A stretch of DNA of 64,000 bases. Origin: an uncultured Ruminococcus sp. GTDB lineage: Bacteria; Bacillota; Clostridia; Lachnospirales; Lachnospiraceae. The notes under the pieces were generated by a model that saw nothing but the letters and a program-made list of their open reading frames with translations, was not told where the DNA came from and searched no databases. This document shows positions 18,079 through 27,400 of this stretch, in pieces (the first letter of the stretch is position 1; each line of letters starts with the position of its first letter). The stretch spans positions 1-64,000 of the forward strand of contig CAJFQC010000005.1 in NCBI GenBank assembly GCA_904418845.1. The letters run 5' to 3'. A program made the position numbers and the translations under genes.

Positions 18079-18975
18079 CTATCTGTGTGTCATCGGAAGC
18101 ATCGCCGCGCCCATGATGCCCGGCTCTTCCAGAACAGCCTGCTTAAATACAACCGGCTGCATCCCTGTGTGGATCATATCGCGGTAATACTTTTCCATTT
18201 TCTCAAAGAATATATCCTTTCCCTTCATAACACCTCCGCCTACGACAAATACATGCGGATCTACGATATGTCCAATCGCACAGAACATCATGGCAAGATC
18301 ATATGCCATATCGTCCACGATCTTCAGCGCTTTCTCGTCGCCTTTACGCGCCAGCTCAAACACATCGCCCGCATTTGTAATCTGATCCCCGAAAACTTCA
18401 CGTCCTTTTCTCGTAATAGCTGTACCGCTGGCTTCATTCTCCACGGCGCCCACGTTAAGAATATTATACTTCTCCCTGTTGCGGTCAATGCAGATATTTC
18501 CGATCTCACCGGCATGTCCGTTCTGTCCGCTGATCACCTTCTGGTCGATAACAAGAGCGCCGCCGATACCCGTAGAGATCGTCACATAGTAAACGATGGG
18601 ATATCCTTTCCCGCCGCCGAGAACGGCCTCGCCAAGAGCAGCGACTTTCACATCGTTGTCCATGTATGCCGGCTTTTTAAAATGCTTTCCGATATACTCC
18701 GCGATCGGAAAGCCAATCAGCTTTGGAAGGTTCGTTGACACGATAATCTTTCCGTTGATTGTGTCAATCGGTCCCGGAATACCCATTCCGATTCCCTCGC
18801 ACTCCTCATATCCGTCAAGACTCTCGATCAGCTCTATCATTGTCTGCATGACCGGTTCCGCTCCCCTCTCAGGATGGCTCTCTGACTTCTTCATGCACAG
18901 TATCTTTCCATCCTCCTGCACAACTGCCGCACGGATATTGGTTCCCCCAAGATCGACTCCAATAAATTTACGCAT
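18079..18975 (-). CDS. ROK-family sugar kinase (glucokinase-like) lacking the zinc cysteines
   Basis: ATP-dependent phosphorylation of glucose or a related sugar is the family role. The 298 residues have the ATP-binding DLGGTNIRAA at the N-terminus, GIGMGIPGPID, the catalytic Asp in MDNDVKVAALGE, STGIGGALV and the HxGE-type motif GQNGHAGEIGN. The ROK signature CxCGxxGCxE is replaced by YNILNVGAVE, so all three zinc cysteines are gone. The length is normal and no frame break is seen, so it is probably a zinc-independent member. It is 3 bases downstream of the GIY-YIG gene and ends at the bidirectional terminator. Confidence 0.88.
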   Translation of the reverse strand: MRKFIGVDLGGTNIRAAVVQEDGKILCMKKSESHPERGAEPVMQTMIELIESLDGYEECEGIGMGIPGPIDTINGKIIVSTNLPKLIGFPIAEYIGKHFKKPAYMDNDVKVAALGEAVLGGGKGYPIVYYVTISTGIGGALVIDQKVISGQNGHAGEIGNICIDRNREKYNILNVGAVENEASGTAITRKGREVFGDQITNAGDVFELARKGDEKALKIVDDMAYDLAMMFCAIGHIVDPHVFVVGGGVMKGKDIFFEKMEKYYRDMIHTGMQPVVFKQAVLEEPGIMGAAMLPMTHR

Positions 18976-18977
18976 AC

Positions 18978-19304
18978 CTACACCTCGTCTTTTTTCTTTT
19001 TATTATAGACCTCAGATACAATTGTTTCAATCTTTCTTTTCTTCCTCCCGGCCTTTTTATCTGACTCACAGTGAATAAGCCTCAGCTTCTCCTTTCTGCC
19101 AAGCTGCTTGATCTCCCATTCACGGCGCATGGCTTCTTCCTTTGTGTCAAACTCTTCATAGTAGGCAAGAACAACCGGCAGCCGTGCTTTTGTATATTTT
19201 GCGCCCTTTCCGCTGTTATGATCATTTATTCGTTTCTCTATATTGTTTGTCCATCCCGTGTATAGCGATCCGTCGCTGCATCTGACAATATATGTATAAT
19301 TCAT
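18978..19304 (-). CDS. GIY-YIG domain protein (UPF0213/YhbQ-type)
   Basis: Small stand-alone GIY-YIG nuclease-fold protein of 108 residues. It starts MNYTYIVRCSDGSLYTGWT, where YIV and YTG are the GIY-YIG pair, and has the conserved Arg in KRINDHN and the Glu in RREWEIKQL. The C-terminal 30 residues are Lys/Arg-rich. The cellular role of this widespread family is poorly known. It shares a transcript with the ROK kinase gene. Confidence 0.9.
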   Translation of the reverse strand: MNYTYIVRCSDGSLYTGWTNNIEKRINDHNSGKGAKYTKARLPVVLAYYEEFDTKEEAMRREWEIKQLGRKEKLRLIHCESDKKAGRKKRKIETIVSEVYNKKKKDEV

Positions 19305-19366
19305 CTTTGTTACCTTTTCCGATTCTCATGTCAGATGTATTCTATCAAAACAGGCGAATAAAGACA

Positions 19367-19410
19367 AGACAGGCGGATAGGAAGAACATGAGTTCTCTAT
19401 CCGTCTGTCT
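19367..19410 (-). terminator. Terminator after spoIIQ
   Basis: A stem of about 14 bp with one mismatch, AGACAGACGGATAG with CTATCCGCCTGTCT (19397-19410 and 19367-19380), followed on the minus strand by TGTCTTTATT. Confidence 0.75.
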
Positions 19411-19430
19411 GCATTCTGCCTGTCTCAATA

Positions 19431-20186
19431 CTATTCCATGAAATTCATGGGATCTACAGGTTCTCCGTCTTTTAATACCTGAAAATACAGGTTCGGGCCT
19501 TCCACACTGTAATACTTCGTCGGTTCGTTCAATGTCCCGAGAGTCTCTCCGCCATTGACATAGTCCCCAATGGACAGTTCTACATCTGTGAGCTGTCCGT
19601 ACACCGCACTGTATCCGTTTCCCATATCGAGAGTAACTGTCGTTCCTGTCTGGGCCGTCTCCGCAATATCTGTGACGATCCCGGCCGCAGAGGCGTTAAT
19701 GGTCTCTCCAACCTCACCGGAAATGATCATCGCGGGATTATACTTGTACTGCTCCAATGTCTGGAAAAATACTGTCTGATCCATGCTGTATCCCATGATC
19801 ACCGCACCGCTGGCAGGCCATGTAAGAGTACTCTCTTCCGTAAACCATATGCCTGATGTATCGGTTCCTGCTGTCGCCTGCTCTGTGGGAGTGCTGCTGT
19901 CCACCTCGCCGGTGTCCTGCTCCGTAACTTCCGTTTCTTCCTCCACATCATCCGTCCCATCCTCGACCTCCGGGAGAATGATATCATCTGTTGTCGTCTC
20001 TTCTGTGTTATCTTCTGCAAGTTGTTCTGCCTGCTCCTCAGCCTTTGCCATCTGTTCGTTCATTTCTTTCTTATAATTGTTGAAGGTATATGCCCCCACC
20101 AGAGCTATCACTGCAACAAAACAGATCACAATGCCGACCGCAGCTCCCTTGCCTTTTAACAAGGAGGGTTTTTCATTCTTATTCAT
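19431..20186 (-). CDS. spoIIQ: SpoIIQ-like forespore protein with degenerate LytM domain
   Basis: Forespore-membrane half of the channel or zipper that links forespore and mother cell in engulfment. The 251-residue protein has a short cytoplasmic start, one TM segment (about 18-37), an acidic Thr/Glu-rich linker and a C-terminal LytM/M23 fold (TLTWPASGAVIMGYS ... DMGNGYSAVYGQL ... GPNLYFQVL). The M23 metal ligands are missing: the usual YxH is YGQ and the usual HLHF is NLYF, so it should not hydrolyse peptidoglycan, as in Bacillus and unlike C. difficile SpoIIQ. It lies directly after spoIID and has a sigma-F/G-type promoter. The ATG at 20186 is 8 bases after AGAGG. Confidence 0.85.
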   Translation of the reverse strand: MNKNEKPSLLKGKGAAVGIVICFVAVIALVGAYTFNNYKKEMNEQMAKAEEQAEQLAEDNTEETTTDDIILPEVEDGTDDVEEETEVTEQDTGEVDSSTPTEQATAGTDTSGIWFTEESTLTWPASGAVIMGYSMDQTVFFQTLEQYKYNPAMIISGEVGETINASAAGIVTDIAETAQTGTTVTLDMGNGYSAVYGQLTDVELSIGDYVNGGETLGTLNEPTKYYSVEGPNLYFQVLKDGEPVDPMNFME

Positions 20187-20204
20187 TATCATCACCTCTG
20201 GCTA

Positions 20205-20234
20205 TATTTTTGCCAGAAAGCCACTGTATTATTC
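20205..20234 (-). promoter_or_regulatory. Sigma-F/sigma-G-type promoter of spoIIQ
   Basis: Minus-strand GGCAAAAATA (20205-20214) fits the forespore -10 consensus GGNNANAHTR at every position. GAATA (20230-20234) lies 15 bases upstream in place of GYATA. It sits 18 bases before the spoIIQ start, and spoIIQ is a sigma-F gene in Bacillus. Confidence 0.6.
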
Positions 20235-20270
20235 AGTAAACTGTACCTTAAATATGGTATTTCTTATCCG

Positions 20271-21284
20271 TCAGAACAGTTCCGTCTCCTGTATGTCTTT
20301 GCGCAGTTCTGTTCCCTCAAAGAAAAAGGACAATATCTCCTCATATGTTTTTCCTTCCTCAGCCATTTGTTCTGCGGTCCAAAGACTCATTCCCAGACCA
20401 TGCCCTTTCCCGGTGGTTGTAATTTTCACGGTATCCTTCACCCCGTCGCCGCCTGATGCTTCGCCTTCACTAAAGGAAAATGCACCTGACGGAAGGGACA
20501 GCGCATCCCGGAACTGATCTCCGGTACAGATCGTTTCCCCGATTCGCATCTCACTGACATAACCAGCCGAATCATATTTCGTGATCTCAAGATCCTCAAA
20601 AGAAACTCCTGCTTCCGCCTGCTCATTATCCGGCGCAGCCACAAGGAAATCCCTGCATAGCTTTTGGATCTCGCCGTATGTAAATGTCAATACCTGTATC
20701 TCGTCGTCCGCCTCCATATCAAGCGGACACTCTCTTACCGCCACATAAGGATATTCGTCTGTGCCCATTGCTTCTGCCACACTTCGCGTCTTGCCGGCGC
20801 TGCTTTGATGAAACGGCGTCCACGCATATGTATCTCCGTACATAAGCGCAGTGTCATCCGTCTCTTCCACTGCACGGACATATCTATTATAAATTTTCTC
20901 AAATTCTTCCGCACCCCAGCGTTTACGAAGTTCCTCCTTTGATAGATAATCTTCTGTGAGGATCTTATCCTCCATACCGTCCAAATTTCTGTATATCTGC
21001 GTACGAATAAGGACCGCCTGTGCTTTCAGAGCCTCTTTCCCGCTGTCCTGCGGCATCTCTTTCGCCAGTATACCCGCGAGATATTCTGTCCACTCGACTT
21101 CAGCCACCCCATCCGCCTCCTCAGTGTCCGGAATCCTCACCCTGACATAAAAAGGGCTTCCGCTGTCATCTCCCGACACATCTACTCCATTTGCAAACAC
21201 GGAAACAACATACGGCAAAACAGTCAAAATAATAAGGAACGCAACAGCAGACTTTAATTTCTGCTCAACAGTATATCGTCTCAT
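20271..21284 (-). CDS. spoIID: Stage II sporulation protein D (lytic transglycosylase)
   Basis: Mother-cell membrane lytic transglycosylase of the DMP complex that drives engulfment by cutting glycan strands. The 337 residues have an N-terminal TM segment (about 12-30) and the SpoIID domain. EYLAGILAKEMP contains the catalytic Glu, followed by LKAQAVLIRTQIY, TPFHQSSAGKTRSVAEA and GKGHGLGMSLWTAEQMA. The start at 21284 follows GGAGGG at 8 bases; the frame is open further upstream without support. The Shine-Dalgarno is the right arm of a hairpin (21292-21319), discussed separately. spoIIQ follows after 84 bases. Confidence 0.92.
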   Translation of the reverse strand: MRRYTVEQKLKSAVAFLIILTVLPYVVSVFANGVDVSGDDSGSPFYVRVRIPDTEEADGVAEVEWTEYLAGILAKEMPQDSGKEALKAQAVLIRTQIYRNLDGMEDKILTEDYLSKEELRKRWGAEEFEKIYNRYVRAVEETDDTALMYGDTYAWTPFHQSSAGKTRSVAEAMGTDEYPYVAVRECPLDMEADDEIQVLTFTYGEIQKLCRDFLVAAPDNEQAEAGVSFEDLEITKYDSAGYVSEMRIGETICTGDQFRDALSLPSGAFSFSEGEASGGDGVKDTVKITTTGKGHGLGMSLWTAEQMAEEGKTYEEILSFFFEGTELRKDIQETELF

Positions 21285-21291
21285 AAAAATA

Positions 21292-21332
21292 GCCCTCCAT
21301 GTTTTATTATATGGAGGGCACAAAAGGCTTAT
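21292..21332 (-). promoter_or_regulatory. Hairpin covering the spoIID ribosome-binding site, with an embedded sigma-E-like promoter
   Basis: Minus-strand GCCCTCCAT (21311-21319) and ATGGAGGGC (21292-21300) form a perfect 9-bp stem with a 10-base loop, followed by TATTTTT and the ATG. The right arm contains the Shine-Dalgarno. CATATAAT (21306-21313), close to the sigma-E -10 CATACAAT, lies across the left arm and loop, with ATA (21330-21332) 16 bases upstream as a candidate -35. Confidence 0.55.
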
Positions 21333-21994
21333 TCTGTTTTCTCAGCATCCGTTGCACTGTCTGCCGGCTCCTTGTCGGGCCTGAATTCTTTATCCCGCAT
21401 TATAAAGAAACAAAACGCTTCATACAGCGGCACAAACTGCGACGCGACAGAATGTACGAGCGCCATATTGTCTGAAGTGAATTTCGCAAGTATCTGCTTA
21501 TTTATCAATACCAGGAGCACGATCCTTGCTACATTTACCGCGGCCAATATTATGACACTGAAAATATACATCATGATAACCAATGTCAAGATAATGGTGA
21601 CCGCGCCGCCCGCGGCTACGGCGATGCTTCCGGCAATTACGGAAAATATCATGAATATGCCGAAAAGCGTGCTGCCGATGATCGGAAGAACCAGGTTCCA
21701 TATTCCGGGATTCTTGATCGTCTTATTCTTCAGCACGATCTCCCCCGCCAGCTCGCCCTGGAAATAATCCCGCGCAACGGGAATAAACGCGAGCCATGGG
21801 TATTGTCTGCCCATCCGTTTTCCGATCATGTAAAGACCGATCGAATGGAAGATATAACTTGTCAAAGCGAATATGAGCGCCACTGTAAGGATCAAAAGAT
21901 AAATAGTAAAAAATACTGCGACGGCCGCATTCCCGAAATTAGCGTTCAGCGGATCGTCCATATAGCTGTATCTATAGTTATAAACAAAATCCAT
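21329..21994 (-). CDS. Polytopic membrane protein of unknown function
   Basis: A 221-residue protein with about four or five TM segments (around residues 20-50, 95-120, 122-145, 148-180) and a charged, acidic C-terminus. A loop motif GKRMGRQYPWLAFIPVARDYFQG is partly conserved-looking in style with bacterial DUF membrane proteins, but I do not recognise the family. The start at 21994 is set by AGGAGG. It lies 11 bases after glgP and ends where the spoIID hairpin/promoter begins. Confidence 0.7.
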   Translation of the reverse strand: MDFVYNYRYSYMDDPLNANFGNAAVAVFFTIYLLILTVALIFALTSYIFHSIGLYMIGKRMGRQYPWLAFIPVARDYFQGELAGEIVLKNKTIKNPGIWNLVLPIIGSTLFGIFMIFSVIAGSIAVAAGGAVTIILTLVIMMYIFSVIILAAVNVARIVLLVLINKQILAKFTSDNMALVHSVASQFVPLYEAFCFFIMRDKEFRPDKEPADSATDAEKTE

Positions 21995-22005
21995 AACTGT
22001 TCCTC

Positions 22006-24480
22006 CTAGTCTTCCTGACCTGACGGCACCATGACTTTCTCCAGTTTCCAAATATCATCTACATACTCTTCGATGGTTCTGTCTGATGAAAATTTGCCGC
22101 TGCAGGCTGTGTTCATCAGCGCCATCCTGGACCATCTCTGCTGATCTCTGTATGCCTCCTCCACTCTCTTCTGCGCCTCTGCGTAAGAACGAAAATCTTT
22201 GAGGATAAAGTAGGTGTCCGCCCTGTCTGTGCACTGCGTATTAAGCAGTGAATTGTAAAGGTTCTTATACATGTTGTGGTCGCCGTGAGCATATGTTCCG
22301 TCCATAAGCTGGTCGATCACACGCTTTAACTCCCAGTCGTTAAAGTAGATATCCGCTGGATTATATCCGCCATTGTTCTCGTAATTGATGACCTCCTCAG
22401 AGCTCAGACCGAAGATAAACGCATTCTCTGTTCCGACCTCCTGGACGATCTCTACATTCGCCCCATCCATTGTTCCCAGCGTGGGAGCTCCGTTTAACAT
22501 AAACTTCATGTTGCCTGTACCGGACGCTTCCTTGGAAGCTGTGGAGATCTGCTCACTGACATCCGCTGCCGCGAAAATAATCTCCGCGTTGGACACACGA
22601 TAGTCCTCAATGAACACGACTTTGAGCTTACCGTTAATGCTGCGGTCATTATTTACCACGTCAGCCACAGAATTGATCAGTTTAATCGTCTCTTTTGCCC
22701 TCAGATATCCTGCTGCCGCTTTCGCGCCGAAGATAAATGTCCTTGGATAGAAACTCATCTCAGGATGCTCTTTGATCTGGTTATACATATACATAATGTG
22801 CAGAATATTAAGGAACTGTCTCTTATACTCATGGAGACGTTTTACCTGTACGTCGAAGATCGAACGCGGGTCAACGTCGATGCCGTTATGTTTCTTGATA
22901 TATTTTGCCAGACGCACCTTGTTTTCATACTTGATCTTCATAAACTCACGTCTTGCGTTTTCATCGTTCACATACGGCTTTAAATTCGCGATTTTCGACA
23001 GATCCGTGATCCAGCCGTCGCCGATCTTCGAAGTGATCCAGTCGGACAGCAGCGGATTTCCGTGGGCGAGGAAACGTCTCTGGGTGATACCGTTTGTCTT
23101 ATTGTTGAACTTCTCCGGCATCATCTCATAGAAGTCTTTGAGTTCCTGGTTTTTGAGAATCTCTGTGTGAAGTTTTGCCACTCCGTTTACAGAGAAGCCT
23201 GCAACAATCGCCATGTTGGCCATGCGTACCTGCCCGTCTGTGAGGATCGCCATCTTTTTCACCTTGTTCTCGTTGCCCGGATACATCTCGCGGACTTTGA
23301 GAAGGAAGCGGCGGTCAATCTCCTGCACGATCTGGTAGATACGGGGCAGCAGCCTGGAGAACAGGTCGACAGGCCATTTCTCAAGAGCCTCAGCCATGAT
23401 AGTGTGGTTTGTGTAAGCGCATGTCTTTGTCGTCACATCCCACGCTTCATCCCAGTTCAGCCCTTCCTGATCGATAAGCAGACGCATCAGCTCCGGCACT
23501 GCCACTGTGGGGTGAGTGTCATTCATCTGGATAACCACCTTCTCGTGAAGTCTGCGGATATCATCATGCTTCTTCTTGTATTTCGTGATCAGCGCCTGAA
23601 GGCTGGCAGAGATAAAGAAATACTGCTGTTTCAGGCGGAGTTCTTTCCCTGAATAGTGGTTATCATTCGGGTAAAGCACGTCGACAATGAGTTTCGCAAG
23701 GTTTTCCTGCTCCACAGCCTTGTGGTAGTTTCCTCTGTCAAACTCATCCAGCTTAAAGTCTGTAATCGCCTTTGCGTCCCACACACGGAGCGTATTTACC
23801 ACATGGTTGCCATATCCCACGATCGGCATATCGTAGGGGATCGCCAGCACAGACTCGTAATTCTCCTGAACAAAAATGTCCTTGCCTGTCTCTGGGTCTT
23901 TCTCAAAACGGATGTTCCCGCCGAAACGCACTTCTTTCGCGTACTCTTCTCTTCTAAGCTCGAAGGGATTGCCTTCTTTGAGCCAGTTATCCGGCACTTC
24001 CACCTGATAACCATTCTCGATCTTCTGCTTGAACATACCGTAATGATAGCGGATACCGCAGCCGTATGCCGGATAGTTCAGTGTCGCCAGAGAATCAAGG
24101 AAGCAGGCTGCCAGACGGCCGAGACCACCGTTTCCAAGCGCTGCGTCGGGCTCCTCATCCTCAATCACATTCAGGTCGATGCCCATCTCCTCAAGGGCTT
24201 CCTTCACATCCTTATAGGCCGTCATGTTAATGAGGTTATTGCCCAGCGCACGCCCCATCAAAAACTCCATGGACATGTAGTAAACTGTCTTTGCGTCCGC
24301 CTCGTCGTACGCTTTCTGCGTTGCGAACCAGTCGTCAAAAATAACATCCTTAACCGCATAGGACACGGCCTGGAAGATCTGCTGGGGAGTCGCCTCCTCA
24401 ACAGTCTTCCGGTACAAAGTTTTTACATTTTCTTTTACAGTCTGCTTAAAAGTTTCTTTTTCCAATCTTTTGCTGAACAT
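22006..24480 (-). CDS. glgP: Glycogen/maltodextrin phosphorylase
   Basis: PLP enzyme (GT35) that releases glucose-1-phosphate from alpha-1,4-glucans. It is 824 residues, normal for the family. Visible motifs are NGGLGRLAACFLDS, the substrate region MNDTHPTVAVPELMR, KRLHEYKRQFLN and the PLP-lysine motif EASGTGNMKFMLNGA. The ATG lies two bases after the ileS stop, with its GGAAGGAAAG ribosome-binding site inside the last ileS codons. It is therefore expected to be co-transcribed with and coupled to ileS, which is an unusual pairing. Whether it prefers glycogen or maltodextrin cannot be told. Confidence 0.95.
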   Translation of the reverse strand: MFSKRLEKETFKQTVKENVKTLYRKTVEEATPQQIFQAVSYAVKDVIFDDWFATQKAYDEADAKTVYYMSMEFLMGRALGNNLINMTAYKDVKEALEEMGIDLNVIEDEEPDAALGNGGLGRLAACFLDSLATLNYPAYGCGIRYHYGMFKQKIENGYQVEVPDNWLKEGNPFELRREEYAKEVRFGGNIRFEKDPETGKDIFVQENYESVLAIPYDMPIVGYGNHVVNTLRVWDAKAITDFKLDEFDRGNYHKAVEQENLAKLIVDVLYPNDNHYSGKELRLKQQYFFISASLQALITKYKKKHDDIRRLHEKVVIQMNDTHPTVAVPELMRLLIDQEGLNWDEAWDVTTKTCAYTNHTIMAEALEKWPVDLFSRLLPRIYQIVQEIDRRFLLKVREMYPGNENKVKKMAILTDGQVRMANMAIVAGFSVNGVAKLHTEILKNQELKDFYEMMPEKFNNKTNGITQRRFLAHGNPLLSDWITSKIGDGWITDLSKIANLKPYVNDENARREFMKIKYENKVRLAKYIKKHNGIDVDPRSIFDVQVKRLHEYKRQFLNILHIMYMYNQIKEHPEMSFYPRTFIFGAKAAAGYLRAKETIKLINSVADVVNNDRSINGKLKVVFIEDYRVSNAEIIFAAADVSEQISTASKEASGTGNMKFMLNGAPTLGTMDGANVEIVQEVGTENAFIFGLSSEEVINYENNGGYNPADIYFNDWELKRVIDQLMDGTYAHGDHNMYKNLYNSLLNTQCTDRADTYFILKDFRSYAEAQKRVEEAYRDQQRWSRMALMNTACSGKFSSDRTIEEYVDDIWKLEKVMVPSGQED

Positions 24481-24482
24481 CT

Positions 24483-27400
24483 TTACTTTCCTTCCTTTTC
24501 CACACCCATTGTAACAGCTTCGCCGTTGATCTTCCATTCTTTTACATATCCTGCCGGCTCCGTTTTCACGATTTCGTCCGCCAGCACTTCTCCGGCGATC
24601 TGCGCCGCGTATTTCGCAAAGACGCTTTCTGCTTTCTCAGTTGCGTTATATGTCACACGGATGCGGTCCGTGACCTCAAAGTCAGACTCTTTTCTCATGG
24701 TCTGCACCTTGCTGACGATCTCCCGGACAAATCCTTCCTCAAGAAGCTCCTCTGTCAGGTTCGTATCCAAAACAACTGTGATGCCGTTATCATTTTCGGA
24801 CACATAGCCTTCCGTCTGCGCTGTGTCAATCAGCAGGTCTTCCTTGGACAGTGTGATCTCCTGACCATTTACGTCAAGCTTTAAGGCTCCCGTCTCATTG
24901 ACTTCGTCCAGCGCCGCATTGCCGTCCACACTGTCCAGCGCCGCTTTGATGCCGCCTAACATTTTGCCGTACTTTGGTCCGACTGTCTTTAGCTGTGGTT
25001 TAAATGTATATGAAGTAAAGTCTCTTACATCCTCGGTGAATTTTACTTTCTTTACATTCAGCTCGTCTGTCACAATGTCCGCATAGAAATCAGACAAAGC
25101 AAACGGGGCTTTTACGAACATCTGTCCGATTGGCTGACGGTTCTTGATATTGGACGCATTTCTGCAGGCGCGTCCCATAACAACAAGCTTGAGTACATGA
25201 TCCATGTTCTCCTCGAGCTCTGTGTCGATCTGTTCCTCATGTACCTCCGGGAACAGGCACAGGTGGATGCTCTCAGGAGCGGACGCGTCGATACTGCGCA
25301 CAAGGTTCTGGTAAATCTCCTCTGTCATAAACGGGATCATGGGCGCGGCTGCCTTGGATACTGTCACAAGAGCTGTGTAGAGCGTCATGTAAGCATTGAT
25401 CTTATCCTGCTCCAGGCCCTTTGCCCAGAAACGCTCGCGGCTTCTTCTGACGTACCAGTTGCTCATATCGTCCACGAACTCCTGCAGCGCGCGCGCCGCC
25501 TCGGGAATACGGTAATTGTCCAGATCATTGTCCACCTCTTTTACCATGGTGTTCATCTTGGACAGAAGCCATTTATCCATAACGGAAAGCTTATCATATT
25601 CTAATGTATATTTTGTCGCGTCAAAGTTGTCTATATTCGCGTAGAGCACGAAGAACGCGTACGTGTTCCACAGTGTTCCCATGAACTTCCTCTGTCCCTC
25701 TACAACCGCTTTGCCATGGAAACGGTTCGGCAGCCAGGGAGCGCTGTTCACGTAGAAGTACCAGCGGATCGCGTCTGCCCCGTAAGTCTCAAGCGCCTCA
25801 AACGGATCGACTGCATTTCCTTTGGACTTGCTCATCTTCTGGCCGCTCTCGTCCTGCACATGTCCAAGGACGATAACGTTCTTGTACGGCGCCTTATTGA
25901 AGATAAGGGTAGAGACTGCCAGCAGGGAGTAAAACCATCCTCTTGTCTGATCCACCGCCTCGGAAATGAAGTCTGCCGGGAACTGTTTCTCAAATAGCTC
26001 TTTATTCTCAAACGGATAGTGATGCTGTGCGAATGGCATTGCCCCGCTGTCGAACCAGCAGTCAATCACCTCGGGCACGCGGTGCATCTCCTTGCCGCAC
26101 TTCGGACAACGTATAGTAACTGCGTCAATGTACGGGCGGTGAAGCTCAATATCCTCCGGGCAGTTGCCGGACATTTCTTTCAGCTCCGCAATGCTTCCGA
26201 TGGAATGCATGTGTCCGCACTCACACTCCCAGATGTTCAGCGGCGTTCCCCAGTAACGGTTACGGCTGATGCCCCAGTCCTGGACATTCTCAATCCAGTC
26301 GCCGAAGCGGCCCTTGCCGATGCTCTCCGGAATCCAGTTAATCGTGTTGTTGTTGGCAACCAGATCCTCCCGCACTGCGGTCATCTTGATGAACCAGGAT
26401 TCCCGCGCATAGTAGATCAGCGGAGTGTCGCATCTCCAGCAGTGCGGGTAGCTGTGCTCGAACTTCGGCGCGTCATAGAGAAGTCCTCTCGCATCAAGGT
26501 CTTTTAACACCTCCGGGTCTGCTTTCTTCACAAACAGTCCCGCGAACGGAGTTGTCTCATCCATATTTCCCTTCTCGTCCACAAGCTGGACAAAGGGAAG
26601 ATCATATTTTCTTCCTACGCTGGCGTCATCTTCACCGAATGCCGGCGCAATGTGTACCACGCCTGTACCGTCTGTCAGTGTGACATACTCGTCGCATACC
26701 ACATAGAATGCCTTCTTATTCTGCTTTGCCGCAGCATCTGCAGTGCACTGGAAGAGAGGTTCATACTCTCTTCCCTCCAGCTCGGTTCCCTTGTAAGTCT
26801 CCAGAACCTCGTATGCCGGTTTTCCTTCTTCCGCAAGCCTGCCAAGCACCGTGTCCAGAAGGGCGCACGCCATGTAGTACACGTTGCCGTCCGCTGCCTT
26901 TACTTTCGCGTAATCTTCCTTCGGGTGCACGCAGAGCGCTAAGTTGGACGGAAGTGTCCACGGCGTCGTCGTCCATGCAAGGACATACGCTTCCTCATCT
27001 GCCAGCTTAAACCTTACGATCGCAGAACGCTCTTTGACGTCCTTGTATCCCTGCGCCACTTCCTGAGCGGACAATGGCGTACCGCAGCGCGGACAGTAGG
27101 GAACGATCTTGAAGCCCTTATAGAGAAGCCCCTTATCCCAGATCTGCTTTAACGCCCACCATTCAGACTCAATAAAGCTGTTATGGTAGGTGACATACGG
27201 ATTCTCCATATCAGCCCAGAAACCGACCGTGCCGGAGAAATCCTCCCACATGCCTTTATATTTCCATACGCTTTCCTTACATTTGTCGATGAACGGCTCA
27301 AGTCCGTACTCCTCGATCTGCTCCTTGCCGTCAAGGCCAAGCAGTTTCTCCACCTCTAGCTCCACCGGGAGACCATGAGTATCCCATCCTGCTTTTCTCG

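Noticed and set aside
23656-24807. 383-residue plus-strand frame opposite glgP and ileS
   Set aside because: Antisense to two clear housekeeping genes across their junction; no start signal and no recognisable domain.
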